Source: Xylophilus sp. GOD-11R (lineage in GTDB: Bacteria; Pseudomonadota; Gammaproteobacteria; Burkholderiales; Burkholderiaceae_C). Taken from it: 64,000 nucleotides of DNA. Shown here in pieces: positions 24,673 to 33,101 of the stretch. The stretch lies in the NCBI RefSeq assembly GCF_033546935.1, contig NZ_CP137854.1, positions 4,340,001 through 4,404,000 on the forward strand. Reading direction: 5' to 3'. Both the position numbers and the translations under genes were made by a program. Each line of letters starts with the position of its first letter. Position 1 is the first letter of the stretch. The notes beneath the pieces are model-generated. The model had not been told where the DNA came from and did not search any database. It saw only the letters and a list, made by a program, of their open reading frames with translations.

Positions 24673-25500
24673 TCAGACCGAAGCGGGCGCCGTGCAGATT
24701 TCGCCCATCAACAAAGCGAGCTGCGAAGCCGCCGCGTCGATCAGCGCGTGGCCCTTGTCGGCCGTGGCGGCGGCCGCGTTGCCGACCGCGCCCTCGGCGT
24801 TGTAGTCCTCCATGCGCCAGGACAGCTTGGCGCTGCGGCCGTCCGCCAGCAGAGTGTATTGGCCGGCGCGCGCCTCGGACGCCGAGGCGAAATCACGCGC
24901 GGCCGCCATGTCGACGCGTTCGGGGTGCAGGGCCAGCATCATCGAGGTTTCGCTGTCGCCCGCATGGATGCCGTAGCGGTGCTCGCGGGCCGAAAACAGC
25001 GCGGCCACCTCCGGCGGCTGCGGCAGCGAGAACCAGCTGGTGGACCACACCGTGAGCCCGCATCGGGCCCGCAGGTCGCGGCCCACGATGTCGAGAAAAC
25101 CCACCTGCCCGCCGTGGCCGTTGACCAGCAACAGCTTCTTCACCCCCGTACGTGCCACCGCTTCGCCGAGTTCGGTCCAGATGCGGATCAGCGTCTCCGC
25201 CCGCAGGCTGAGCGTGCCGGCAAAACCCTCGTGCTCCGGACTGAAGCCTACCGGCTGTGTCGGCAGCACCAGCACCGGCAGGCCTTCGGGCACGAGGGAC
25301 AACGCGCGGGAAACCACGCCGTCGAGCAGATTCGTATCCACGCCCAGCGGCAGGTGCGGCCCGTGCTGCTCGGTCGCGGCCACCGGCAGCACCGCCAAGG
25401 TGCGGGCCAGCGTTCCATTCTGGGCCAGCCGGTCGAAATCGGTGGTGCGCAGCTCGGCCCAGTAGTGGCTGGGCAGGCTCGGGGGGATGGCGGCGGTCAT
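24673..25500 (-). CDS. creatininase-family amidohydrolase
   Basis: 275 aa. Motifs of the creatininase/MftE fold: VLPVAATEQHGPHLPLGVDT (metal ligands Glu, His, Asp), LLLVNGHGGQVGFLD, and HAGDSETSMML, a slight variant of the usual HAGExETS. Members hydrolyse cyclic amides or process peptide cofactors. A TATAAG hexamer lies about 12 nt before ATG 25500, so the transcript may be nearly leaderless. It appears monocistronic; the substrate is unknown. Confidence 0.88.
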   Translation of the reverse strand: MTAAIPPSLPSHYWAELRTTDFDRLAQNGTLARTLAVLPVAATEQHGPHLPLGVDTNLLDGVVSRALSLVPEGLPVLVLPTQPVGFSPEHEGFAGTLSLRAETLIRIWTELGEAVARTGVKKLLLVNGHGGQVGFLDIVGRDLRARCGLTVWSTSWFSLPQPPEVAALFSAREHRYGIHAGDSETSMMLALHPERVDMAAARDFASASEARAGQYTLLADGRSAKLSWRMEDYNAEGAVGNAAAATADKGHALIDAAASQLALLMGEICTAPASV

Positions 25501-25534
25501 CGGGCGATCTTATAAGCCGCACCGCCGGCCGGCA

Positions 25535-26407
25535 CTAGAAGCGGTCGATCGGAATCTTGAGATAGACCGTGCCGTTGGACTCCTGCGCCGGCAGCTGGCC
25601 GGCGTGGATGTTGACCTGGATCGACGGCAGCATCAGCCGGGGCATGGCCAGCGTGGCGTCTCGCGCCTGGCGCCGGGCGACGAAGGCTTCCTCGCTCACG
25701 CCCTCGTGCATATGGACGTTGGCCGCGCGCTGTTCGGCCACCGTCGTCACCGGGCAGACCTCGCGGCCGGCGGGCGGGTAGTCGTGGCAGAGGAACAGCC
25801 GGGTCTGCGGCGGCAGCGCCAGCAGGCGGCGGATGGAGCGGTAGAGCTGATGCGCATCGCCGCCGGGGAAGTCGCAGCGTGCGGTGCCGACGTCGGGCGC
25901 GAATACGGTGTCGCCGACGAAGACGGCGTCGCTGGCGCCTTGCGGGTCGAACACGCGGTAGGCGACGTCGGCGGGCGTGTGGCCCGGCAGGTGCATCACC
26001 TCGGCCCGCAGGCTGCCGATGAAAAAGGTTTCGCCGTCCTCGAACAGCCGGCCGAAGGGCGACACGGCGGCCTGCGGATCGTCCAGATTGAAGATGCCGC
26101 GGAACACCTGCTGCACCTGGCGGATGCCCGAGCCGATGGCCAGCGTGCCGCCCAGGCGCTTCTGCAGCAGGGGCGCGCCGGAGAGGTGGTCGGCATGGGC
26201 GTGGGTTTCGAGCAGCCAGTCGAGTTGCAGGCCACGCGCCTCGATGGTGTCGCCGATGCGCTCGGCCGGCGTGCGGTCTACCCGGCCGGCGGCCGGATCG
26301 AAACCCACCACCGGATCGACCACCGCGCAGCGGCCCTGGCCGTCGTCCACCAGGTAGGAGAAGGTGGCGGAATCAGGGTCGAAGAAGGACTGGATCGACA
26401 GCGTCAT
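25535..26407 (-). CDS. MBL-fold hydrolase (persulfide dioxygenase/Blh-like)
   Basis: 290 aa. Metallo-beta-lactamase fold with THAHADHLSG (metal motif HxHxDH), MHLPGHTPADVAY, DAVFVGDTVF and RLFLCHDYPP. The C-terminal extension (ANVHMHEGVSEEAFVARRQARDATL, then PRLMLPSIQVNIHAGQLP) is that of the ETHE1/Blh persulfide-dioxygenase-like group involved in sulfide/persulfide detoxification. A short AT-rich palindrome lies in the promoter region shared with the divergent MmgE/PrpD gene. The glyoxalase II alternative is less likely because of this C-terminus. Confidence 0.85.
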   Translation of the reverse strand: MTLSIQSFFDPDSATFSYLVDDGQGRCAVVDPVVGFDPAAGRVDRTPAERIGDTIEARGLQLDWLLETHAHADHLSGAPLLQKRLGGTLAIGSGIRQVQQVFRGIFNLDDPQAAVSPFGRLFEDGETFFIGSLRAEVMHLPGHTPADVAYRVFDPQGASDAVFVGDTVFAPDVGTARCDFPGGDAHQLYRSIRRLLALPPQTRLFLCHDYPPAGREVCPVTTVAEQRAANVHMHEGVSEEAFVARRQARDATLAMPRLMLPSIQVNIHAGQLPAQESNGTVYLKIPIDRF

Positions 26408-26439
26408 CAGAAGGCGGCCCCCATGCCGTCGGTTTATAT

Positions 26440-26457
26440 AATGAAATGAATTTCATT
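26440..26457. promoter_or_regulatory. palindromic operator between MBL and MmgE/PrpD genes
   Basis: AATGAAAT-GA-ATTTCATT: perfect 8-bp arms around two bases, centred in the 62-bp divergent promoter and adjacent to TATATAATG. This is the size and AT-content of ArsR/SmtB-type operators such as those controlling blh-like genes, but the binder is not in the window. Confidence 0.55.
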
Positions 26458-26469
26458 GGATAAAACATT

Positions 26470-27849
26470 ATGGCCCAGTCGCTGCCCGAGGAAAGCCTCG
26501 TCGCCCAACTGATGGAACGCCGCGCGGCCCCGGTGCCCGCCGCCACGCGCAAGCGGCTTGCCCAGGCCTTGCTCGACTGGTTCACCGCCGGCTGGTCCGG
26601 CCTGGAGATGGCCGGTGCCGAGCCGATGCGCCGGGCCGCACTCGACGTGCTCACCGGCCCCGGCTCCGCGCCGGTCTTCGGTGCCGGCAGCGCGACTGCA
26701 CTGGCCGCTGCCTTCGCCAACGCCGGCATCGCCCATCTGCGCGAGATCGACGACGCCCATCGTGCGGCGATGTTGCACCCCGGGGTGATCGCCGTATCGC
26801 CGGTGCTGGCATTGGCCGCCGCCATGCCGTTGAGCCAGCGCCGCACCATCGACGCCATCGTCGCGGGCTACGAGGTTTCGCTGCGACTGGGCGAAGCGCT
26901 GGGCGCAGGCCACGCCGCGCGTTTCCATGCCACGGCCACCGCCGGTGCGGTGGGCGCCGCCGCTGCGGCCGCTACCGCGCTGGGTCTGCCGGCCGCGCAG
27001 CTGCACCACGCCATGGGCATCGCGGCCACGCAGGCGGCCGGCCTCTGGCAGCTGGTCGACGACGACGCGCACGAGGCCAAGTCGCTGCATCCGGCCTTCG
27101 CGGTACGCAACGGCCTGATGGCCGCCTTCGCCGCACGGGCCGGCCTGCCCGGGGCGCGCGCCTTCTTCTCCGGGCGACGTGGCATGTACGCGCTGCTGGC
27201 CGGCGACGGCCCGATGTCAGCGGTGGCCGAGGCGCTGCCGGCGGCCGACCAGCTCACCACCGCCACCATCAAGGCCTGGCCGTGCTGCGCGCAGATCTTC
27301 ACGCCGCTCGACGCCACCCGCGCCCTGATGGACGAGCACCGCATCGTGCTCGACGACATCGAGCGGGTGGAGATCACCATCTTCGCCCACGCGCTCAAGA
27401 TCGCCGGCGTGGCCTGGCCGACCAAGCCGGCCGAAACCGCCTTCTGCCTGCGCTACGTGGTCGCCACGCTGCTGCTCAAAGGCCGGCTCGGCATCGCCGA
27501 GATGGAATCGCCCGATCTGCACGACCCCGCCCTGCTGGCCCTGGCCGCCAAGATCGTGGTGCGCACCGACGACGAATTCCAGAAGGCCTTCCCCACCCGG
27601 CGGCCGGCCCGCGTGGAGATCGTCGACCACGACGGCCGCACCGTCGGCGCCTACCGCGAGCTGCGCCGGGGCGACCCCGAAGACCCCTTCGACTGGCAAC
27701 AGCTGCAGCAGCGCATGCGCGCCTTCGCGCCCGCCATGGACGATGCCGCCGCCGCGCGCGTCACCGACTGGTGCGCCGGCTTCGCCGACCACACGGCCGA
27801 CGCGCGCGACTGCCGCATCGACCCTGCCCTGTTCGCCTCCACCGACTGA
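26470..27849 (+). CDS. MmgE/PrpD-family protein
   Basis: 459 aa, the normal length for the MmgE/PrpD fold (2-methylcitrate dehydratase, cis-aconitate decarboxylase, iminodisuccinate epimerase). Visible family blocks: LLDWFTAGWSGLEM, FANAGIAHLREIDDAH, HPGVIAVSPVLALA, AIVAGYEVSLRLGEALG, FHATATAGAVGAAAAAA, and KAWPCCAQIFTPLDAT. It is divergent from the MBL gene across a 62-bp palindrome-bearing promoter. No methylcitrate-cycle genes adjoin it, so it is more likely another dehydratase/isomerase acting on a polycarboxylate. Confidence 0.88.
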   Translation: MAQSLPEESLVAQLMERRAAPVPAATRKRLAQALLDWFTAGWSGLEMAGAEPMRRAALDVLTGPGSAPVFGAGSATALAAAFANAGIAHLREIDDAHRAAMLHPGVIAVSPVLALAAAMPLSQRRTIDAIVAGYEVSLRLGEALGAGHAARFHATATAGAVGAAAAAATALGLPAAQLHHAMGIAATQAAGLWQLVDDDAHEAKSLHPAFAVRNGLMAAFAARAGLPGARAFFSGRRGMYALLAGDGPMSAVAEALPAADQLTTATIKAWPCCAQIFTPLDATRALMDEHRIVLDDIERVEITIFAHALKIAGVAWPTKPAETAFCLRYVVATLLLKGRLGIAEMESPDLHDPALLALAAKIVVRTDDEFQKAFPTRRPARVEIVDHDGRTVGAYRELRRGDPEDPFDWQQLQQRMRAFAPAMDDAAAARVTDWCAGFADHTADARDCRIDPALFASTD

Positions 27850-27862
27850 AAAGGCGCCCGCG

Positions 27863-28771
27863 TCAGGCCGCGCGCCGGACGTGCCACTCCGCCCCGCAGA
27901 AGGCCCGGATCAGCATCTCGACAAAAGCCTGCACCGCGCGCGAAGCCTGCCGGTGCTGCGGATAGACGGCATACACGGTCAGCGGCGGTGGCACGAACGC
28001 TTCGAGAATGGCCACCAGCTCGCCCCGCGCCATCGCGTCGCGCACGATGAAGCTCGGCAGCAGCGCGATACCCAGATCCTGCGTTGCCGAAGCCAGCGCC
28101 AGTTCGCCGTTGTTGGCCAGCAGACGCCCGTTCACCGCCACGTGGCAGGGCTCGCCGTCCACCACGAACGGCCATTCCACCCCACGCCCGTGGCCGTAAA
28201 GCAGGCATTCGTGGTGGGCCAGGTCGCGCGGGCTTTCCGGCCGGCCGTGGGCGGCGATATAGCCCGGACTGCAGCAGGCGATGAGATCGGTCTGGCCGAC
28301 CGCGCGCGCGATGAGCGACGAATCGGGCAGCACGCCGATGCGGATCGCCATGTCGAAGCCCTCGCCCACGATGTCGACGGTGCGGTCGTTGAGCATGACT
28401 TCCATGCGCATGTCCGGCTGCTCGGCCAGGAAGCGGCCGATGACCGGCCCCAGGTGCAGCGTGCCGAAGGACATCGGCGCCGACACCCGCAGCATGCCGC
28501 GCGGCCGGCCGCCCTGGTTGGCGACCATGCCTTCGACGTCGTCGACCTCTTCGATGATCTTCACCGCCCGCTCGTAGTAGGCGCGGCCCAGGTCGGTGAC
28601 GCTGAGGCGGCGGGTGGTGCGCAGCAGCAGGCGCACGCCGAGCCGCTCCTCGAGGGCGCCGACGCGACGGCTGACGAACTGCTTGGAAAGGCCCAGCCGA
28701 TCCGATGCCGGGGTGAAGCCACGTGCATCCACGGTGGCCACGAAGATGCGCATGTCGTCCAGGGCGTCCAT
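27863..28771 (-). CDS. LysR-family transcriptional regulator
   Basis: 302 aa. HTH DMRIFVATVDARGFTPASDRLGLSKQFVSRRVGALEERLG in pieces typical of the AaeR/DsdC-like group, followed by the linker EDVDDVEG and effector domain (RGMLRVSAPMSFG, YGHGRGVEWPF). Convergent with the MmgE/PrpD gene (13-nt gap) and divergent from the secreted-repeat gene at 28982. No obvious target operon adjoins it; the 210-bp gap on its 5' side is the likely operator region. Confidence 0.92.
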   Translation of the reverse strand: MDALDDMRIFVATVDARGFTPASDRLGLSKQFVSRRVGALEERLGVRLLLRTTRRLSVTDLGRAYYERAVKIIEEVDDVEGMVANQGGRPRGMLRVSAPMSFGTLHLGPVIGRFLAEQPDMRMEVMLNDRTVDIVGEGFDMAIRIGVLPDSSLIARAVGQTDLIACCSPGYIAAHGRPESPRDLAHHECLLYGHGRGVEWPFVVDGEPCHVAVNGRLLANNGELALASATQDLGIALLPSFIVRDAMARGELVAILEAFVPPPLTVYAVYPQHRQASRAVQAFVEMLIRAFCGAEWHVRRAA

Positions 28772-28981
28772 GGGTCGATTGTTCGTTGGGCGGCTGCCGA
28801 AGGCCGGCGATTGTCGCCAGATCGTTGACGATCTTATTCAGTTCAGGTGGTTTATCCGGAGCGCGGCAATCCCTAAAGTTCATCCCATCGCAGCGCCAGC
28901 GCCTTGCGAGACCGGCTCCGCCCTCCAGCGCAGACGGTAAGACAAGCCCGACCCGAACGCATCGCTCCAAAGGAATACGCC

Positions 28982-29425
28982 ATGAACACGAACCGCACGC
29001 TCTACGCTCGCAACGCCTTCGCCGCCGCCGCTCTCGCGATGATCGGCACCGTGTCCACCGCACCGGCCTTCGCCCAGGACGCCACCCGCATCCAGTTGCG
29101 CGCCGACGTCGCCGCCGCCCAGGGCGATGGCTCGCTCGGCTCGGTGGCCGCGCAATACGGCCTCGACAGCCAGGGCCGCCCGCTCGCCGGCACCAGCACC
29201 GCCACCCGCGCCGAAGTCCGTGCCGTGGCCGAACGCGCGGTGGCCGACGGCGAGATCGAAGCCCAGCTCGGCGAGAGCTACGGCGCCGCAGTGCCGGTCG
29301 CCGCCAGCGAGCTGAGCCGCGCGCAAGTCCGCGACAGCGCCGTGCAGGCGCTGCGCGACGGCCGCATCGAACGCCAGCTCGGCGAGAGCTACGGCGCTGC
29401 CTCTGTCGCCCGCCGCGTGCTGTAA
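28982..29425 (+). CDS. secreted DUF4148-like protein with internal duplication
   Basis: 147 aa with a Sec signal (MNTNRTLYARNAFAAAALAMIGTVSTAPAFA, cleavage before QDA). The mature part holds two copies of one module: RAEVRAVAERAVADGEIEAQ then LGESYGAA, and RAQVRDSAVQALRDGRIERQ then LGESYGAA. The R-A-x-V-x-x-x-A-x-x-A-x-x-x-G pattern resembles DUF4148, a small periplasmic family of Burkholderiales of unknown role, normally with one module. ATG 28982 has AAGGAA 8 nt upstream. A short GC hairpin follows the stop. Confidence 0.65.
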   Translation: MNTNRTLYARNAFAAAALAMIGTVSTAPAFAQDATRIQLRADVAAAQGDGSLGSVAAQYGLDSQGRPLAGTSTATRAEVRAVAERAVADGEIEAQLGESYGAAVPVAASELSRAQVRDSAVQALRDGRIERQLGESYGAASVARRVL

Positions 29426-29432
29426 CCCCTCC

Positions 29433-29449
29433 GGGCGGCCTGGCCGCCC
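29433..29449 (+). terminator. weak hairpin after DUF4148-like gene
   Basis: GGGCGGC-CTG-GCCGCCC, perfect 7-bp arms with a 3-base loop, followed by TTCTCATTTG rather than a clean T-tract. Plausible attenuating terminator before the DedA gene. Confidence 0.4.
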
Positions 29450-29476
29450 TTCTCATTTGCCCCGATCGGAACCGCC

Positions 29477-30118
29477 ATGACCACCGCCGCCCTCCCCACG
29501 ATGCTGCTGCAGCACGGCCCCTTGCTGGTGCTGGGGGTGACGGTGGCCGCGCGCATCGGCCTGCCGGCGCCGGCGGCCGCGCTGCTCATGGCGACCGGCG
29601 CACTCGCCGCTGCCGGCCGTTTCTCGATGGCCTGCCTGGTGATGCTGATCGCGCTGTCGGTGCTGGCCAACCTGATCGGCGACGGCGTGTGGTTCTGGGC
29701 CGGGCGCCGCCACGGCGACCGCGTGCTGCGCATGCTCTGCCGTGGCAAGGCCGCCGACGGCCAATGCCGCGAGCGCGGCGCCAGCACCATGCGCCGCTGG
29801 GGCGCCGCCTCGCTGCTGGCCGCCAAGTTCGTGCCGGGCGTGTCGGCCGTCGCACCGCCGATGGCCGGCGCCATGGGCATGTCGCTGCGCCGCTTCGTCA
29901 TCGCCGAATCGGTCTCGGCCCTGGTCTGGACCCTGTTCTTCATGGGCCTGGGTGCCATGTTCGGCAAGGAAGTCGAGATGCTGCTGCAGTGGATCTCCGG
30001 CCTGGACACCACGACCGTCGCCAGCGTGATCGTCGCGATGGCCCTGGCCGGCGCCCTGGTGTGGAGCTGGAGCCGCTACCGCCGCGCCCATCCGGACGGC
30101 GGCATGCTCGCCCCCTGA
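29477..30118 (+). CDS. DedA/VTT-domain membrane protein
   Basis: 213 aa with 5-6 hydrophobic segments. DedA/SNARE-associated family marks: ARIGLPAPAAALLMATGAL near the N-terminus, GDGVWFWAGRRHGDRVLRM, and AAKFVPGVSAVAPPMAGAMGM with the conserved F-x-P-G/Arg-type re-entrant loop (usually R-F-x-P-G-x-R; here K-F-V-P-G). Such proteins are lipid flippases or scramblases supporting envelope stability. It stands alone between the secreted protein and the MFS gene. Confidence 0.87.
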   Translation: MTTAALPTMLLQHGPLLVLGVTVAARIGLPAPAAALLMATGALAAAGRFSMACLVMLIALSVLANLIGDGVWFWAGRRHGDRVLRMLCRGKAADGQCRERGASTMRRWGAASLLAAKFVPGVSAVAPPMAGAMGMSLRRFVIAESVSALVWTLFFMGLGAMFGKEVEMLLQWISGLDTTTVASVIVAMALAGALVWSWSRYRRAHPDGGMLAP

Positions 30119-30173
30119 GCGCGCGACAACACGCCCTCACAAGCCGGCCGGGAGCGCCGCCCAGAATCGCGGC

Positions 30174-31610
30174 ATGACTTCTGCCGCCGCCCGCCCACCC
30201 GCCGCCGACGCGGTCACCACCGACATCCCCGGCCGGCTCGACCGCCTGCCCTGGTCGCGCTGGCACTGGCGGGTGGTGATCGCACTCGGCATCGCCTGGG
30301 TGCTCGACGGCCTGGAGGTGACCCTCGTCGGCTCGATCGGCTCGGTGCTGGAGCGTCCCGACACCCTGGCGCTGACCGCCGCGCAGGTGGGCGCCGCCGG
30401 CTCGCTCTACATCGCCGGCGCGGTGGTCGGCGCCCTGCTCTTCGGCCGGCTGGCCGACCGGCTCGGCCGCAAGCGGCTGTTCATCGTCACGCTCATCGTC
30501 TATGCCGCGGCCACGCTGGCCACGGCCCTGTCGCCCGGATTCGCCTTCTTCGCGGCCTGCCGCTTCTTCACCGGACTCGGCATCGGCGGCGAATACGCGG
30601 CCATCAATTCGGCCATCGACGAACTCGTGCCGGCGCGCGTGCGCGGTCGGGTCAACCTGGCGATCAACGGCAGTTTCTGGATCGGCGCGGCGCTCGGCGC
30701 CGGGCTGTCGCTGGTGCTGCTCGACCCGCGGGTGATTGGCCCGGTGGCGGGCTGGCGCGTGGGTTTCGGGCTGGGCGCGGTGCTGGCCCTGGCCATTCTG
30801 CTGGTGCGCCGCGACGTGCCGGAGAGCCCGCGCTGGCTGGCCGCCCACGGTCGCGGCGAGGAGGCCGAGCGCATCCTGGCGCGCATCGAGGCCGAGGTAC
30901 GGGCCGAGCACGGCGCGCTGCCACCGGTCACCGCCGAGCCCGGCGCGCTGCGGCCGGCGTCGCCGAGCCTGCGGCACGTGGCGCAGGTGCTGCTGCAGCG
31001 CTTTCGCCGCCGCAGCGTGGTGGCGCTGGGACTGATGGTGTCGCAGGCCTTTTTCTACAACGCGATCTTCTTCACCTATTCGCTGGTGCTGACCCGCTTT
31101 CACCACGTGCCCGAAGGCCGGGTCGCGCTCTACATCTTTCCCTTCGCGCTCGGCAACGTGCTCGGGCCGCTACTGCTGGGGCCGCTGTTCGACAGCTGGG
31201 GCCGGCGCCGGATGATCGGGCTGACCTACGGGCTGTCCGGCATCGGCCTGGCGGTCACCGGCTGGGCCTTCATGGAGGGCCACTTGGACGCCATGACGCA
31301 GGCACTGGCCTGGTCGGCGGTGTTCTTCCTGGCGTCGGCGGCGGCGAGCTCGGCCTATCTCACGGTGAGCGAAGTTTTTCCGCTGGAGATGCGGGCGCTG
31401 GCGATCTCGCTGTTCTACGCGGTGGGCACCGGCGCCGGTGGCTTCGCGGCGCCGTGGATCTTCGGCCTGCTGATCGAGAGCGGCAGCCGCGCGGCGGTGG
31501 CGGCCGGTTATGCGGTGGGCGCGGCGATGGTGATCGCCGCCGGGCTGGTGGCCTGGCGCTGGGGCGTGGATGCCGAGCGCCGCAGCCTGGAAGAGGTGTC
31601 GGCGCTGTGA
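30174..31610 (+). CDS. MFS transporter (sugar-porter / metabolite:H+ symporter type)
   Basis: 478 aa, 12 predicted transmembrane helices. MFS signature GRLADRLGRKRLFIVTLI between helices 2 and 3, the family mark FFTGLGIGGEYAAINSAIDEL, VPESPRWLAAHGRGEEAERIL before the central loop, and the second-half GPLFDSWGRRRMIG. An uptake permease of the SP/MHS-like group; the substrate is unknown. ATG 30174 has only a weak ribosome site. Convergent with the gamma-glutamyltransferase-like gene (16-nt gap). Confidence 0.92.
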   Translation: MTSAAARPPAADAVTTDIPGRLDRLPWSRWHWRVVIALGIAWVLDGLEVTLVGSIGSVLERPDTLALTAAQVGAAGSLYIAGAVVGALLFGRLADRLGRKRLFIVTLIVYAAATLATALSPGFAFFAACRFFTGLGIGGEYAAINSAIDELVPARVRGRVNLAINGSFWIGAALGAGLSLVLLDPRVIGPVAGWRVGFGLGAVLALAILLVRRDVPESPRWLAAHGRGEEAERILARIEAEVRAEHGALPPVTAEPGALRPASPSLRHVAQVLLQRFRRRSVVALGLMVSQAFFYNAIFFTYSLVLTRFHHVPEGRVALYIFPFALGNVLGPLLLGPLFDSWGRRRMIGLTYGLSGIGLAVTGWAFMEGHLDAMTQALAWSAVFFLASAAASSAYLTVSEVFPLEMRALAISLFYAVGTGAGGFAAPWIFGLLIESGSRAAVAAGYAVGAAMVIAAGLVAWRWGVDAERRSLEEVSAL

Positions 31611-31626
31611 GGCCGACGCCTGTCGC

Positions 31627-33099
31627 CTAGGCGCCCCAGGCCAGCCCGTCCTTGCGTTTGTCGGAGGCGCCGACGAGGCCGCCGTCCGGCGCACGCATCA
31701 CCCATTGCGCACCGCCGAAATCGCTGCGGCCGCCAAGCTCGCCCTGGCCGAGCGGGTCGGTATAGCCGGCGCCGCGCAGCACGGCGGCGACAGCCGGGTC
31801 GTAACCGGCCTCGATGGCCAGTGCCGTGTCCGACTCGAGCCGCCAGCGCGGTGCGTCCAGCGCGGCCTGCAGCGGCTCGCCGAAAGCCGCCACGCGCAGC
31901 ATCAGTTGCAGCTGACCCTGCGGCTGCATCGCGCCGCCCACCACGCCGAAGGCCGCGTGGAAGCGCCCTTCGCGCAATGCCGCCCCCGGCACCACCGTGT
32001 GATAGGGCCGCTTGCGCGGCGCCGGGCCGTTGATATGGCCGGTGCCGGAGAAACCGAAACCGCGGTTCTGCAGCACGAAACCGCAGCCCGGTGCGGCGAT
32101 GCCGGAGCCGAAGCGTTTGAACACGCTGGTCATCAGGGTCACGGCCAGGCCGTCGCGGTCGACCACCACGGTGCAGACGGTATTGCCGGCCGGGTCGGCC
32201 ACCGTCTTCTGCGCCCAGCGCATCGCCTCGCCCATGGCCTGCACCGCCTGCAGCGTGGTGCGCGGATCGGCCGGGTCGAGCGGCTGGGCTTCGAGCGTGT
32301 CGAGCGCGCGCAGCACCGCCACGCCGTGGGTGTTGGGCGGGCATTCGAGCACCGTCAGTCCGCGAAAGCGGGTGGAGGCCGGGGTGCAGAAAAGGCCGTC
32401 GTGCGCCGCGAAATCGGCTTCGGTCAGCACGCCGCCGAGCGCCTGCACCTGCTGTGCGGCGGCCCGCGCGGGCGCGCCGAGGTAGAAGGCATCCGGTCCG
32501 TCGGAGGCGATGGCCTGCAGCACCTGGGCGAGTTCGGGATTGGCGAACACCTCGCCCGCGCGCGGCGGCTCAGCGGCGCGGTAGAGCGCGGCGCTGTGGG
32601 CATCGCGCATCAGCACCTTGGCGAACAGCGCCCATTCGCGGGCGCACACCGGTGCCACCGCGAAGCCCGAGCGCGCCGCCGCGATCGCCGGCGCGAAGAG
32701 CGAGGCCCAGGGCAGCCGGCCGAAGCGACCGTGCATGTCGTGCCAGCCGCGCACCGCGCCGGGCACCGTCACCGCATACGGGTGGCGTTCGCCGATGCGT
32801 CCGTTCGGCAACGCGTCGACCAGCGACGGCTCCAGCGCCGCCGGCGCGCGACCGGTGCCGTTGTAGCTGAGCGGCTCGGCATCGACCGGCACCACCATGG
32901 CCAGCATGTCGCCGCCGATGCCGGTGGCCATGGGCTCGACCACGCCCAGCACCGCGTCGGCGGCGATGGCCGCGTCGATCGCCGAGCCGCCGGCTTCGAG
33001 CATGGTGCGCGCGGCCTGCGAGGCCAGCGGATGGCCGGTGGCCACCATGCAGCCGGATGCGTGTACGCCCCGGGCGTCGGTGGATGCGGTCGCGGCCAT
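31627..33099 (-). CDS. gamma-glutamyltransferase-family Ntn hydrolase
   Basis: 490 aa, no signal peptide, so cytoplasmic like YwrD-type relatives. N-terminal block ATGHPLASQAARTMLEAGGSAIDAAIAA and PMATGIGGDMLAMV are GGT signatures. The autoprocessing site lines up at GNTVCTVVVDRDG: nucleophile Thr307 is kept, but the usual T-T-H-x-S reads T-V-C-T-V. The glycine-rich loop GSGIAAPGCGFVLQNRG follows. The canonical family cleaves gamma-glutamyl amides. It starts 2 nt after the permease stop and lies in the GntR-operator regulon, suggesting hydrolysis of an imported conjugate. Confidence 0.85.
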   Translation of the reverse strand: MAATASTDARGVHASGCMVATGHPLASQAARTMLEAGGSAIDAAIAADAVLGVVEPMATGIGGDMLAMVVPVDAEPLSYNGTGRAPAALEPSLVDALPNGRIGERHPYAVTVPGAVRGWHDMHGRFGRLPWASLFAPAIAAARSGFAVAPVCAREWALFAKVLMRDAHSAALYRAAEPPRAGEVFANPELAQVLQAIASDGPDAFYLGAPARAAAQQVQALGGVLTEADFAAHDGLFCTPASTRFRGLTVLECPPNTHGVAVLRALDTLEAQPLDPADPRTTLQAVQAMGEAMRWAQKTVADPAGNTVCTVVVDRDGLAVTLMTSVFKRFGSGIAAPGCGFVLQNRGFGFSGTGHINGPAPRKRPYHTVVPGAALREGRFHAAFGVVGGAMQPQGQLQLMLRVAAFGEPLQAALDAPRWRLESDTALAIEAGYDPAVAAVLRGAGYTDPLGQGELGGRSDFGGAQWVMRAPDGGLVGASDKRKDGLAWGA

Positions 33100-33101
33100 G
33101 T

